Source of the DNA: Westiellopsis prolifica IICB1
GTDB taxonomy: Bacteria; Cyanobacteriota; Cyanobacteriia; Cyanobacteriales; Nostocaceae
Length of the DNA stretch: 46,435 nucleotides
Direction of reading: 5' to 3'
Assembly (NCBI RefSeq): GCF_004323185.1
Contig: NZ_NAPS01000002.1
Span: 808,228 to 854,662 of the forward strand
Positions 7,549 to 15,353 of this stretch are shown here, piece after piece (within the stretch, counting starts at the first letter, position 1; every line of letters begins with the position of its first letter). Both the position numbers and the translations under genes were made by a program. A model generated the notes under the pieces. The model was not told the DNA's origin. It saw nothing but the letters and a program-made list of their open reading frames with translations, and searched no databases.

Positions 7549-9075
7549 CTAATCCCCACTCCCTTGGGGGAGTGGGGGCCGGTGAGTTCCCCAGAGGGGG
7601 CCCCACCTTAAGCGCTCCCCGCTCCCCAATTCATAAACCTGATGTCCTCTAATTTCTACCCCATGTTCAGCCAAACATTTTGTCCAACCTTCACGAGTAC
7701 CGATATCGCTTTTGTTTTTGAGTAATCCTAATTCAATTTCTTGTTTGGTGAGTTGAGAAAATTCTTCGTAAAGATGATAGTCAGGAGTTACAAATGTTTC
7801 TTTGCGGTGGAGTATGGGTGGATTTGCTCTGCTAGCATAATCTCGGTGAGTTATGTATAAAGTTTTTAAGTCGATCACAATGCTTGTTTTTAAAGCCGGA
7901 TGCGGATCAGTATCAAATTCTGGGTAAAGCAGATAAGAAATCTGTGATTTTTCGGTATCAAATTTTATTAATGTCGCATCATCAACACGTCCGATAGTCC
8001 TACTGGCACAGCCTTCGTAAATTCGTAACAAGGCATCAAGTTCACATAGAGCAGAAACGTGAACGTATAAAGCACTACGTGTACTTTTACCAATTTTACT
8101 TTTTTCGCAAGCAGTCTTTACGACTCCCGCTTTTCCTAAGCTAAACAGCTTCGCGTCAGCAACTTCACACGCTTCCTCATAGGAACCAAAAAAGGCTTTG
8201 ATATCGTGGCGCATTTCTGGTGATAACTTGTGCCATGAGGGGCGAGTTTCAAAATGAGTCAAAGCGAGATAAACTTGAATATCGAGAGAACGACGGTAGG
8301 CGATCGCATCCCATTCTGCTTCATCAGTAGCTTGCAAAACCACAGCAAAAGCTCGACGGAAATTACCAAATTCTTTTAATAATTCCTGTTCATTCTCCAA
8401 TTCGCCTTTGACTGGTAGTCTCCCGCGTTGAGCATGAAAATCCATTAACGGCTGAAGCATTTCTTGATAATCTTCAAACCGTTTAACTGGAATGCGGACT
8501 CTGGGCGTAGAATTTTTAGAGAAGAAGCGTAAAGCTTTGTAAGCTTCTTTTTCAGCTTCATCTCGAAACACAAAATAGATACCCAGCGCTACAGGTACAG
8601 CATCGACATTTAGTGTTTCATCAATGTATTTTTTGAGTTCTTCTTGCTGGTAATATTTCTGAAACGTGTTATGGCGGGTGACAACACCATCGCCATAGGG
8701 TATGAGATTGCGACTCGGAGCATTAACTAGGACTTGAGCAGCAACAATTAATACCTTTCGCGCCAGTGACCAGGCTTTTACAAGGGCTTGACGGCGTTCT
8801 TCTGTATCTTCAATCACATTCAGGATGTAACCCAAATTGACCACATCAGCAGGAATGCGATCGCGATCAGGAAAATAATAAGGGTCCCAGCCAGAACTGG
8901 TATAACCTAAATTGGTGATGCGATCGACATCACCACCGTATCCACAACCATAGTCAAAAAACGTAGTCTCTTTGTTTAGAATAGACCACTCGATTGCCAA
9001 CCTTACAGGGCGAGACAAATCAATGCGGAATATCGCAGCTCTATGGCGTTCAATTTCGATGTAGCTCTCGGACAT
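7549..9075 (-). CDS. DNA phosphorothioation-associated putative methyltransferase
   Basis: This 508-aa protein has a SAM-binding motif I at residues 41-49 (DYGCGYGGD), a downstream acidic-loop region and a long C-terminal domain. The opening E-R-H-R-A-A-I, ending in D-L-S-R-P-V, matches the methyltransferase family known to travel with dnd genes. Its target is not established; an effect on DNA or on Dnd protein activity is inference from linkage. It is the last gene of the minus-strand dnd run, 72 bp after dndE. The last ~20 residues (Trp/Pro/Gly-rich) are encoded by G/C-rich repeats that also occur near 32,850, so the native end is probably near residue 485. Confidence 0.88.
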   Translation of the reverse strand: MSESYIEIERHRAAIFRIDLSRPVRLAIEWSILNKETTFFDYGCGYGGDVDRITNLGYTSSGWDPYYFPDRDRIPADVVNLGYILNVIEDTEERRQALVKAWSLARKVLIVAAQVLVNAPSRNLIPYGDGVVTRHNTFQKYYQQEELKKYIDETLNVDAVPVALGIYFVFRDEAEKEAYKALRFFSKNSTPRVRIPVKRFEDYQEMLQPLMDFHAQRGRLPVKGELENEQELLKEFGNFRRAFAVVLQATDEAEWDAIAYRRSLDIQVYLALTHFETRPSWHKLSPEMRHDIKAFFGSYEEACEVADAKLFSLGKAGVVKTACEKSKIGKSTRSALYVHVSALCELDALLRIYEGCASRTIGRVDDATLIKFDTEKSQISYLLYPEFDTDPHPALKTSIVIDLKTLYITHRDYASRANPPILHRKETFVTPDYHLYEEFSQLTKQEIELGLLKNKSDIGTREGWTKCLAEHGVEIRGHQVYELGSGERLRWGPLWGTHRPPLPQGSGD

Positions 9076-9147
9076 AAGAGCAATTAAATTTATTAGTAGT
9101 TGGTAGTGAGTAGTTAGTAGTGTTTGTATTAATCACTAACCATAATT

Positions 9148-9534
9148 TCAATTATTGGTCGCTAATTCAATCAAATCTTCAATTTTCTTGATATTTGGAT
9201 CACCAGCTAAATACCCAATCCCACGATGCAAATGCAGGCGAAATTGGGTAACTAGGGTTTCTTTGTCTGTACCGTAACCGTCGTTATAACAGCGTTGTTT
9301 GAGAGCTAATAGCAGAATATCAGACATTTCGCCACCAAAAACGCGCCAAGTCATCTCGACATTACTATCTTGGGGAATTGGGACTGGGGAGGGTGCTGTG
9401 GGTTCTGCAAGAGAACGACAAAACGCCCAACGACACAGAATATTCCATTGGTCGATTTTGGTATTGCGTTTAAGTTTTGTCAGTTGTTCTTTGGCTGTTT
9501 GAGATAATTTGATGCGCTCGATAAGAGTTTCCAT
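9148..9534 (-). CDS. dndE: DNA sulfur modification protein DndE
   Basis: From the ATG at 9534 (METLIERIKLSQ) this is a 128-aa protein, the usual size for DndE. An upstream in-frame start would add 16 unrelated residues. DndE is a small, basic, helical protein that binds nicked DNA and is needed for phosphorothioate formation together with DndC and DndD. Recognisable parts are the N-terminal R-I-K-L-S-x-x-A-K-E-Q-L, the W-N-I-L-C-R-W-A-F-C-R-S-L motif and the C-terminal L-H-L-H-R-G-I-G-Y-L segment. It lies between the associated methyltransferase and a DUF4926/DUF6883-like pair that separates it by nearly 0.9 kb from dndD. Confidence 0.93.
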   Translation of the reverse strand: METLIERIKLSQTAKEQLTKLKRNTKIDQWNILCRWAFCRSLAEPTAPSPVPIPQDSNVEMTWRVFGGEMSDILLLALKQRCYNDGYGTDKETLVTQFRLHLHRGIGYLAGDPNIKKIEDLIELATNN

Positions 9535-9899
9535 AATATTTTGAATAGTCCACACAGGGTGACTTTGCTTATTTAGTAGCAAATCTATAGTAATGATTTT
9601 GGCAAGTTTTTAAGACAAATTAACTTAAACGAGAGAATATACGGAATAATACAATAATTCCCCTGCAAATGTTCTAATCAGTAGGAGAGTCTCAATGAAA
9701 CAAGTGTCACAACGCCTCGCTGTTATGTCACTTTTTGGAGGAGTACTGAAATAATTTATACCTTAATAACACCGCCAATTCTCTATAGTTCGTGCAACTA
9801 GATTGCGATCGCGGTAACGACTCAAATCAGCAGCAGATAACCTCAAACTCAGCATCAGGGGTTTTCAACCGTCCGCTGCATGTGACATTGTTGTGCCGC
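9535..9899. other. Intergenic gap inside the dnd run, with a 19-codon leader-like ORF
   Basis: This 365-bp stretch has no long ORF. On the plus strand a possible peptide of 19 residues (9695-9754, MKQVSQRLAVMSLFGGVLK) follows a good ribosome site (AGGAGAG, 6 nt before the ATG). It looks like the truncated start of a signal-peptide-bearing protein. The rest shows no recognisable feature apart from one HIP1 site near 9,816. The gap breaks the usual tight dndD-dndE spacing and may be a scar of the insertion described in the findings. Confidence 0.5.
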
Positions 9900-10148
9900 T
9901 TACACTGTTACCATTTCAGCTTTTGCATTGGGCGGTACTGGCTCGAAGTGCAAAACCATGATTTGCTCTGGACGTAACCCTAAAGACTCGTATGTACGCC
10001 CATTGCGATCGCTGAATTCAACTTCAAATGCAGTACCCTCCGCTAGTGTCTCAACAACTGTGCCAACCTGCCCACGCCACAAATTGTACTGGGGGAGGTC
10101 AACGACAAGAGCGACAACATCTAGCAACTTGACTGTATTGTTTATCAT
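9900..10148 (-). CDS. DUF4926-like protein
   Basis: This is an 82-aa protein from the ATG at 10148, chosen because AGAGGTGAT sits at ribosome-binding distance; an upstream TTG would add six residues. The sequence V-K-L-L-D-V-V-A-L, then G-Q-V-G-T-V-V-E and V-E-F-S-D-x-x-G-R-T-Y, reads as a small beta-barrel (SH3-like) and fits my recollection of DUF4926. It follows the DUF6883-like gene by 18 bp in the same direction, a pairing I associate with these two families. The function is unknown; an accessory or antitoxin-like role is only a guess. It is inserted between dndD and dndE. Confidence 0.75.
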   Translation of the reverse strand: MINNTVKLLDVVALVVDLPQYNLWRGQVGTVVETLAEGTAFEVEFSDRNGRTYESLGLRPEQIMVLHFEPVPPNAKAEMVTV

Positions 10149-10166
10149 GCTTATCACCTCTGCCAA

Positions 10167-10433
10167 TTATAGAGGATAGCAGGTCGTTAGTTTCGGAATC
10201 TCTGAATCATGCTCAATGATCCAGCCACTCCGAAGGGTTGCACTTTTATTTTGCCATTTGATCGTGAAATCTAGGGTGTAGCGTTGCCCAAACTCATCCC
10301 GTCTTCCCAACTGGGCTTCTTGAACTTTGACAACATCAAGAAGAATTTGACGCAGTTCCTCAGCATTATCAGCCGTCATTCCAAGAATTGACGAAAAAAG
10401 GCGTGCCTTGTGCTTGCCATCGTTGTGTTCCAA
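10167..10433 (-). CDS. DUF6883-like protein, apparently missing its normal N-terminus
   Basis: From a TTG this is 88 aa: it starts E-H-N-D-G-K-H-K-A-R-L-F, with R-Y-T-L-D-F-T-I and S-G-W-I-I-E-H-D later and L-T-T-C-Y at the end, which fits DUF6883. The reading frame stays open upstream and encodes I-R-K-L-R-D-Y-C-L-N, which also looks like the family. No start codon is present before it enters the dndD coding end in another frame. The family similarity stops at about 10458, exactly where dndD stops. So this gene was probably joined to dndD by recombination and lost ~15-20 N-terminal residues. It may be expressed from the TTG by coupling, or be defective. Confidence 0.65.
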   Translation of the reverse strand: MEHNDGKHKARLFSSILGMTADNAEELRQILLDVVKVQEAQLGRRDEFGQRYTLDFTIKWQNKSATLRSGWIIEHDSEIPKLTTCYPL

Positions 10434-10455
10434 ATTGAGGCAATAGTCACGCAGC

Positions 10456-12441
10456 TTACGAATAAAAATAACCTGCTTGTATGGTTGTTTGGCGGGTGGA
10501 TGAGTCGTATTTGAGGAGATATTCGCGGGCGATCGCTTCGTTTTCGCGCAAAGTTTTCACTTCTTTTTCTCCGATTTCGGTATCAGTGGAAAGTAATATT
10601 ACTTGATGAGAAGCTGACGGAAAGTAACGTTCGACTAAGTTAGTACGGTGCGATGAATCTAATCTTCCTAGTGGCGTATCAATTGCTACTGGTAAGCGCA
10701 GCCCGGAGACTCGTGCTAATCCCCAGAGGAAGGCGATCGCTAAAAGTTGTTTTTCCCCGGCGGAAAGGCGATGTTTGGGTACTGGTTGCGAGTGCAAATC
10801 AAATAGAGATAGGCTAAAAGTATTGGTATCAATGACGATGCGATGTACTAAGTCTGATTTGTGCAACAGATAGCGAAAGCATTCGGTGACTTCATTTTCT
10901 AATTTATTTAATTTTCTCAAAGTCAAGCGTTCACGAAACAGTTTGAGGGTTTCTTGAACTCTGGCTGAAGCTGTAATAATATGCTCTCTATTCTTCCGAT
11001 CAATTGTTTGTTCGGTATATTCTTTTAAATCTTTTTTAGACTTTTCAATAGTTGTTTCTAATTCAACTAAGTAACGGCGTGCAGTTTCGCAGCTAGCTTT
11101 AATTTCAGCAACTTTTTGTTGTGCTTTTCGCACCACATCACGGAGTTGTTCATACTCTTCTGGAGATGCTGCGGTTTGCATTTGTCTCTCGATATTAATT
11201 ATTTCTTCTTCTTTGTTTTTCAAATTTGATAATTGCTGTTTTGCAGAGTTTTTCGCATTTTGTAAATAATAAATTACATTACCTAGTTGACTTAAAGCTT
11301 CATCATCCGCTAACAACCAAGGTAGTTCTTTTTGTAAATTAGCATTTCGCGTCTTTTCGTCTTCTTTCAAAAAGAATTTGATTTTTTCAAGTTTTTGATT
11401 TTCGATTTCTAATTGACTAATTAAATTAATCAAACGTTGATCTCTTTCAAGTATAATATCCTGTGCTATTTGTGCTTGTCGGGTACGAAATTCTGTTTCT
11501 CCTTGTGCTTGGACTTGGGTAAGTAATGGTTGAATTAATGCTAACGGTAAAACATCAGCCGCAGATTCACATATTGTCTGACGAATTGCTTCTGCTGCGG
11601 TAGTTACTTCTTGTTTTTGTTGTTCTAAATGACTACGTTCTGCGGCTATTTTCCCGCCTTCCGAAAGGAATTTATCAACAGCCTCTTGTTCTTCTTTTTC
11701 TGATAATTTTAATTCTGCTTGTAGGGAAGTTAAATTTTGCTGTTGATGCTGAAATTCTTCCTGTAGCTGCTTGAGATTTTGTTCAATTTCTTCTAAGTTA
11801 TCTAAGTCTTGTTTTTCGGCTATTTCCTTGCGTTTGCGATTGACTAAAATTTCTATATCTACCGCTAATTTTTCCGCCAATTCTAGTCCTAAAAGAGCGC
11901 GAATTGCATCCACTACCATTGGTGGCGGTACTTCCTGTTCTGCTAGTTCTTTTACCTGTTCACCATCAAATAGAAATAAGTTAGAAATTCCTAAAGGTAG
12001 GAGATTTTCAATATAATCATCCCAAGTATTAACTAAAGCTTCAACAGGCCATGTATCATCATCACCTAAAATTCCTAAATGGTCTTTACCATCTTTAGGA
12101 TTTTTTTCCCAAGTTCTGACAATTCTATATTTGATGGGTTTGTCATTTTCAATATGTTCAAAGACTAACTCAACACGAGTTTTTTCATTCGGTTCTGCTT
12201 TACTATTAACACATTGAGTCAGAAAATGACTATAACTTAAATTTCCACGAGTAGAACATTGAGCGCGATGTCCATAAAGTGCAAGGCGAATTGCATCCAT
12301 GAGTGTGGTTTTTCCACCACCATTCATCCCACCTAAAAGTAGAATTGGGCGAGTATAATCATGGTTTTTTGGATTCAGATTGATTATTTGACGTCCATTA
12401 TAGGGACCAAAGTTTTGCAGAATAAGTTCAAGAAAAATCAT
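10456..12441 (-). CDS. dndD: DNA sulfur modification ATPase DndD
   Basis: This 661-aa SMC/Rad50-like ATPase has an N-terminal Walker A, GGMNGGGKTT, at residues 37-46. About 350 residues of heptad-rich coiled coil follow (roughly 190-540). Near residues 556-562 is the ABC signature LSAGEKQ, then the Walker B region P-V-A-I-D-T-P-L-G-R-L-D near 583-595 and a late S-T-D-T-E-I. DndD hydrolyses ATP and is thought to provide or regulate the DNA opening or nicking for sulfur insertion. It is full length, ending in G-Y-F-Y-S, close to the usual G-Y-F-W. It follows the 84-aa gene after a spacer with an inverted repeat. Confidence 0.95.
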   Translation of the reverse strand: MIFLELILQNFGPYNGRQIINLNPKNHDYTRPILLLGGMNGGGKTTLMDAIRLALYGHRAQCSTRGNLSYSHFLTQCVNSKAEPNEKTRVELVFEHIENDKPIKYRIVRTWEKNPKDGKDHLGILGDDDTWPVEALVNTWDDYIENLLPLGISNLFLFDGEQVKELAEQEVPPPMVVDAIRALLGLELAEKLAVDIEILVNRKRKEIAEKQDLDNLEEIEQNLKQLQEEFQHQQQNLTSLQAELKLSEKEEQEAVDKFLSEGGKIAAERSHLEQQKQEVTTAAEAIRQTICESAADVLPLALIQPLLTQVQAQGETEFRTRQAQIAQDIILERDQRLINLISQLEIENQKLEKIKFFLKEDEKTRNANLQKELPWLLADDEALSQLGNVIYYLQNAKNSAKQQLSNLKNKEEEIINIERQMQTAASPEEYEQLRDVVRKAQQKVAEIKASCETARRYLVELETTIEKSKKDLKEYTEQTIDRKNREHIITASARVQETLKLFRERLTLRKLNKLENEVTECFRYLLHKSDLVHRIVIDTNTFSLSLFDLHSQPVPKHRLSAGEKQLLAIAFLWGLARVSGLRLPVAIDTPLGRLDSSHRTNLVERYFPSASHQVILLSTDTEIGEKEVKTLRENEAIAREYLLKYDSSTRQTTIQAGYFYS

Positions 12442-12473
12442 AGTAATGTTTGATATTTAATTCTCATACAAAT

Positions 12474-12517
12474 ACGCAAAGTCGCAAATTTGATCTTAGC
12501 TGTTTGCGGCTTTGCGT
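12474..12517 (-). terminator. Imperfect inverted repeat upstream of dndD
   Basis: ACGCAAAG-TCGCAAA at 12474-12488 pairs with TTTGCG-CTTTGCGT at about 12503-12517, an imperfect stem with a ~14-nt loop. It sits between the 84-aa gene and dndD on their transcript. There is no clear U-tract on the minus strand, so it could be an attenuator or a processing site as well as a terminator. Confidence 0.4.
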
Positions 12518-12583
12518 AAATTAATTATTGATAGAGTTGGTATTGCCCACACTACCATATTTTTCACCAGCTGTTTTTAAAGT

Positions 12584-12838
12584 TCAGCTTGTGATTATAT
12601 TTCGGGTCAAAATACTCATGACTTCGCCGGGATTAGAAGTTGGTAATAATGGACTCCACTCATTAATTTGGGCAAAACCAAGCTTATAAAGGCTAATAAT
12701 TGTACTATTTACTCCTTTTTTTGAACCATATATTACCACTTTCACAGGTTCTCTGCCTGATGTTTTTTCTGTGGAAGTACTGTAGGAAACAGCAGGTGTG
12801 GAAGTAGGAAAGGGATCTGTTAAAAAGCTTTTAGTCAT
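12584..12838 (-). CDS. Conserved small cyanobacterial protein, unknown
   Basis: This 84-aa protein starts at an ATG. After a Ser/Thr/Pro-rich N-terminus (about 1-28) comes a compact domain: V-K-V-V-I-Y-G-S-K-K-G-V-N, then I-I-S-L-Y-K-L-G-F-A, then E-W-S-P-L-L-P-T, and P-G-E-V-M-S-I-L-T-R. I recall similar short proteins in many cyanobacteria, without known function. It is divergent from the XRE regulator across a region with two matching operators and is the first gene of the minus-strand dnd run. It is therefore likely controlled with dndD. Confidence 0.7.
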   Translation of the reverse strand: MTKSFLTDPFPTSTPAVSYSTSTEKTSGREPVKVVIYGSKKGVNSTIISLYKLGFAQINEWSPLLPTSNPGEVMSILTRNIITS

Positions 12839-12867
12839 TGGGATTCACCTGTTTGTTGTTAAGATTG

Positions 12868-12896
12868 TTGTTACCAATAGGTAACATAACTATCTT
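12868..12896 (+). promoter_or_regulatory. Candidate promoter of the XRE regulator
   Basis: TTGTTA at 12868-12873 and TATCTT at 12891-12896 are 17 bp apart, a fair sigma-70-type pair. The -35 overlaps operator 1 and the start point would fall just before operator 2, so a bound repressor would block it. This is inferred from spacing only. Confidence 0.4.
12870..12885. promoter_or_regulatory. Operator 1: GTTACC-AATA-GGTAAC
   Basis: This inverted repeat has 6-bp arms GTTACC/GGTAAC and lies 32 bp upstream of the minus-strand 84-aa gene. It matches the second palindrome at 12906-12921 at 15 of 16 positions. The centres are 36 bp apart, between the two divergent genes. It is probably bound by the adjacent XRE-type protein. 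Confidence 0.65.
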
Positions 12897-12905
12897 ACAC
12901 CCATT

Positions 12906-12921
12906 GTTACCTATAGGTAAC
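12906..12921. promoter_or_regulatory. Operator 2: perfect 16-bp palindrome
   Basis: GTTACCTATAGGTAAC is self-complementary over all 16 bp and lies 38 bp upstream of the XRE gene's ATG. Together with operator 1 it gives a nearly symmetric arrangement, expected for an autoregulating repressor that also controls the divergent dnd run. Confidence 0.7.
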
Positions 12922-12958
12922 GTTTACTCAGTCATGAGCCTTTGACACAATCAAAGGC

Positions 12959-13204
12959 ATGGGAAAAGCAGGAAAAGCGTTAAAACAGGTGTTAGAAACT
13001 CACGGAATCAGCCAAAATCAGTTAGCTGTGACAATGGGAACTGGACGACCAAACGTTCACCGTTGGGTGTACGAGATTAGAGATCCTGTTGCGGAAACGG
13101 TATTAGAAATTCGCGACGCGCTACAGAAAATTAATCCTGTAGCAGCCAAAGACTTTATCAGACTCTACTTAGGAGATGATTTTGAGGATGAGAAACAACT
13201 TTAA
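12959..13204 (+). CDS. XRE/Cro-type helix-turn-helix regulator
   Basis: This 81-aa protein starts at an ATG with AAAGG five bases upstream. Residues about 5-60 form an XRE helix-turn-helix: GKALKQVLETHGISQNQLA is the first part, then a turn M-G-T-G-R-P-N-V-H-R-W-V for the recognition helix, then helices around VAETVLEIRDALQKI. The C-terminus is acidic. It is a likely repressor of itself and of the divergent genes that lead into dndD, through the two GTTACC..GGTAAC palindromes. Dedicated repressors of dnd operons are known in other bacteria, but I see no direct resemblance to them. It converges on dndC through a large hairpin. Confidence 0.85.
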   Translation: MGKAGKALKQVLETHGISQNQLAVTMGTGRPNVHRWVYEIRDPVAETVLEIRDALQKINPVAAKDFIRLYLGDDFEDEKQL

Positions 13205-13330
13205 TTATCAGTCAAGTAAGTCAACCTAATTAAATATAAAATCCTCACGAGATAGATCCCCGAATTCTCAAAGGATACAGCTGGCGAATCAGGGGTATTA
13301 CCCTTCATTGAATGATTTTTCGTGATTCTA

Positions 13331-13371
13331 CCAAATGTAGAGACGTAGCATTGCTACGTCTCTACATTTGG
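13331..13371. terminator. 41-bp near-perfect palindrome between convergent genes
   Basis: Two perfectly complementary 20-bp arms (13331-13350 and 13352-13371) surround a single T. The core is TAGAGACGTAGCA, a motif also seen in dispersed cyanobacterial repeats. It lies between the 3' ends of the XRE gene and dndC. It could serve as a bidirectional terminator, although no long T-run follows, and may be a dispersed repeat that inserted here. Confidence 0.65.
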
Positions 13372-13481
13372 GTTAATGAGCGGTCAGATCCACAATTCGC
13401 CAACAGCATCCTCAAATAAGTCGGGGATCTAGGTATTATGAACGCTTCATTTTACGCATAAATTTAACTGATAACTGATAA

Positions 13482-15146
13482 CTATTCACTGTCCTTTTTT
13501 TGGAATTTCATATTCGCCCAAGTTTTCGATTTAGCTACTGATTTTGTAGTTGATGGGTTCTCTGTAGGATTTTCAATTAACTCATCCGTTACATTTGTAA
13601 TTTCATGAGTTGTAGTAACATCTCCTAAAGTCAACTGCTTGACTTTTTCGACATCGCCTTGAGTAATTGCTGTTTTCAAATCTCTTTTCATGTGAGCAAT
13701 ATCAATTGCTTCTTCACGAGAACGGGAACTAGTTTCAAAACATTTTTCTAGTGCATCATATATTCCCACGCGACGCGCTCTCTTACGAAATTGGCGTTCT
13801 GTATCTAATAACTTCGCCATTAGTTCAAGGTGCATAGCGTCATCTGCACAGATTTCTTCTAATACAGCCCATTCATCGCTACCTAAAAGACTGTAGTCAG
13901 CACCAGGGCGCGGATCTTGGAATTCTTCACCAGTCACTTCTTTATATATGCGGGGTAAACTATCATCGAATTCGTGTCTTTCTTCTAACCAAATGCGGCG
14001 AATTTCGCTCATTTCTTCTGAGGTTATTAATGTGATGTCGCGCATATTTTCTGGTGCTGTGCGACGCAATTGTTGTTGAATAGTTAGAAGTTTTCTGAGC
14101 CAATATTCTCGCGCTTCTTTAATGTATGGTCCAGGAATAGGCTCTACTGAAATTTCTTCATTGAGGTTACGTTCATAAAGTTGGACATCACCATTTCTAC
14201 GCCGAAAATCTCGTCTTTCGCGGTTTATTGGTGCATCTAATTCTTGACGAAAATCAAGAAGAGGTTGTAACCATTCTTTTTCTTCGTCATTTTGAATCAT
14301 TGCAGTTAGTGATTTATCTTCACTTACTAGCGTACAAACCCAGCAACCAAAACGAGAGCTACCACAACTAGGAGTAGATGTATCAACAACTAAAGGACAT
14401 TCATTATCAGCGGTAGCACCTCTGTACATCGAGAATAAATCCTTGTTGCTATATCCCCAAGGATTTTCCCATTGCATGAGATAAAGCCAAACCTCATCAT
14501 TTCGCCAATCTTCTACAGGACTGTAAACTAGAGAATTTGGCAAATTCATGTTAGGACTGAGGCGATCGCGTACCCGTTTGCTTTCCCATTGTTTCATTCT
14601 ATAAGCACGTTTTGTACTTTCGGCTTTGCGAGTACCTAAAACAAGAATAGCTTCTCCACAACTACGAATAACATTACGAATAAAGCGGTTAGATGGATTT
14701 ATTTTCAGACGTTCTGTACACCACCTAAATTTTGGTTTTGGTGCTGGATAACCTTTACCTATTAAACCGACCCAGAATGTTTCTTTGGGTTCTGGTTGTA
14801 GTAAATGGGGTTCAAATGGTAGCTTTTGATCAAGAGCAGCCAATTTCATTTGCTTGAGAGAGTTGCGTACCCAAACAGAGACATAGGGATTTTCTACTAA
14901 TGTATCTGTTGTAATTACATGAATAGTTTTAGTTCGCTTTTCGGGTGGAAGTTGTGCGATCGCATTCCATACCAGTTGTAATACACACGAACTATCTTTT
15001 CCCCCGGAATAACCCACAACCCAAGGTATTTCGTCCAAACAATACAAATCTTGTATTTCTGTAGTCAAAGCTTGGATCTCTTCTACTAACTCTGCTACAG
15101 TACGCGATTGCTGACTTTTATTTTCTGGCTGTTGTGCGATGACCAT
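13482..15146 (-). CDS. dndC: DNA phosphorothioation sulfurtransferase DndC
   Basis: This 554-aa protein is PAPS-reductase-like. The ATP pyrophosphatase P-loop SGGKDSS is at residues 47-53. R-W-C-T-E-R-L-K (Cys143) and later cysteines C250, C261, C268 and C271 (the last three in PSCGSSRFGCWVC) fit the ligands of the 4Fe-4S cluster known in DndC. The enzyme activates the DNA backbone and passes sulfur from the cysteine desulfurase (DndA/IscS) to it. The C-terminal ~60 residues are Thr/Glu/Lys-rich and less ordered. It is separated from dndD by the XRE gene and the 84-aa gene, and is divergent from dndB. It is complete, of normal length. Confidence 0.95.
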   Translation of the reverse strand: MVIAQQPENKSQQSRTVAELVEEIQALTTEIQDLYCLDEIPWVVGYSGGKDSSCVLQLVWNAIAQLPPEKRTKTIHVITTDTLVENPYVSVWVRNSLKQMKLAALDQKLPFEPHLLQPEPKETFWVGLIGKGYPAPKPKFRWCTERLKINPSNRFIRNVIRSCGEAILVLGTRKAESTKRAYRMKQWESKRVRDRLSPNMNLPNSLVYSPVEDWRNDEVWLYLMQWENPWGYSNKDLFSMYRGATADNECPLVVDTSTPSCGSSRFGCWVCTLVSEDKSLTAMIQNDEEKEWLQPLLDFRQELDAPINRERRDFRRRNGDVQLYERNLNEEISVEPIPGPYIKEAREYWLRKLLTIQQQLRRTAPENMRDITLITSEEMSEIRRIWLEERHEFDDSLPRIYKEVTGEEFQDPRPGADYSLLGSDEWAVLEEICADDAMHLELMAKLLDTERQFRKRARRVGIYDALEKCFETSSRSREEAIDIAHMKRDLKTAITQGDVEKVKQLTLGDVTTTHEITNVTDELIENPTENPSTTKSVAKSKTWANMKFQKKDSE

Positions 15147-15353
15147 TTCTCCCTTCCTCTGGAATCACAGGTGATAGATCGCTCGATTCCCCCAAGCTTG
15201 GGGAAATAGTGCAATATTTTACTCACCCTTCCTATGTGTACTGTAAACTTAACCCTAATATTCTAAATATTTAACGTTTTTAAAAACTTTATCAGTAAAA
15301 TCAATTTTTGTAGAACAATATTTTGATCACAACTTGAAATTTTCAAAATTAAC
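15147..15353. promoter_or_regulatory. Divergent dndC-dndB promoter region with a CCCCAAGCTTGGGG palindrome
   Basis: The 207-bp spacer must hold the promoters of both genes. At 15190-15203 lies a perfect 14-bp palindrome, CCCCAAGCTTGGGG, close to dndC. DndB-like proteins are known as regulators of dnd expression, so this is a possible binding site, but similar G/C-rich palindromes occur as repeats in cyanobacteria. The XRE operators (GTTACC..GGTAAC) are not present here. Confidence 0.45.

Noticed and set aside
9792-9977. Plus-strand 61-aa ORF across the DUF4926-like gene
   Set aside because: Runs through intergenic DNA into an antisense overlap; no ribosome site or domain.
9900-10433. Classical toxin-antitoxin pair inside dnd
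   Set aside because: The DUF4926/DUF6883-like genes are small and paired, but neither shows a known toxin or antitoxin motif, so I do not call it one.
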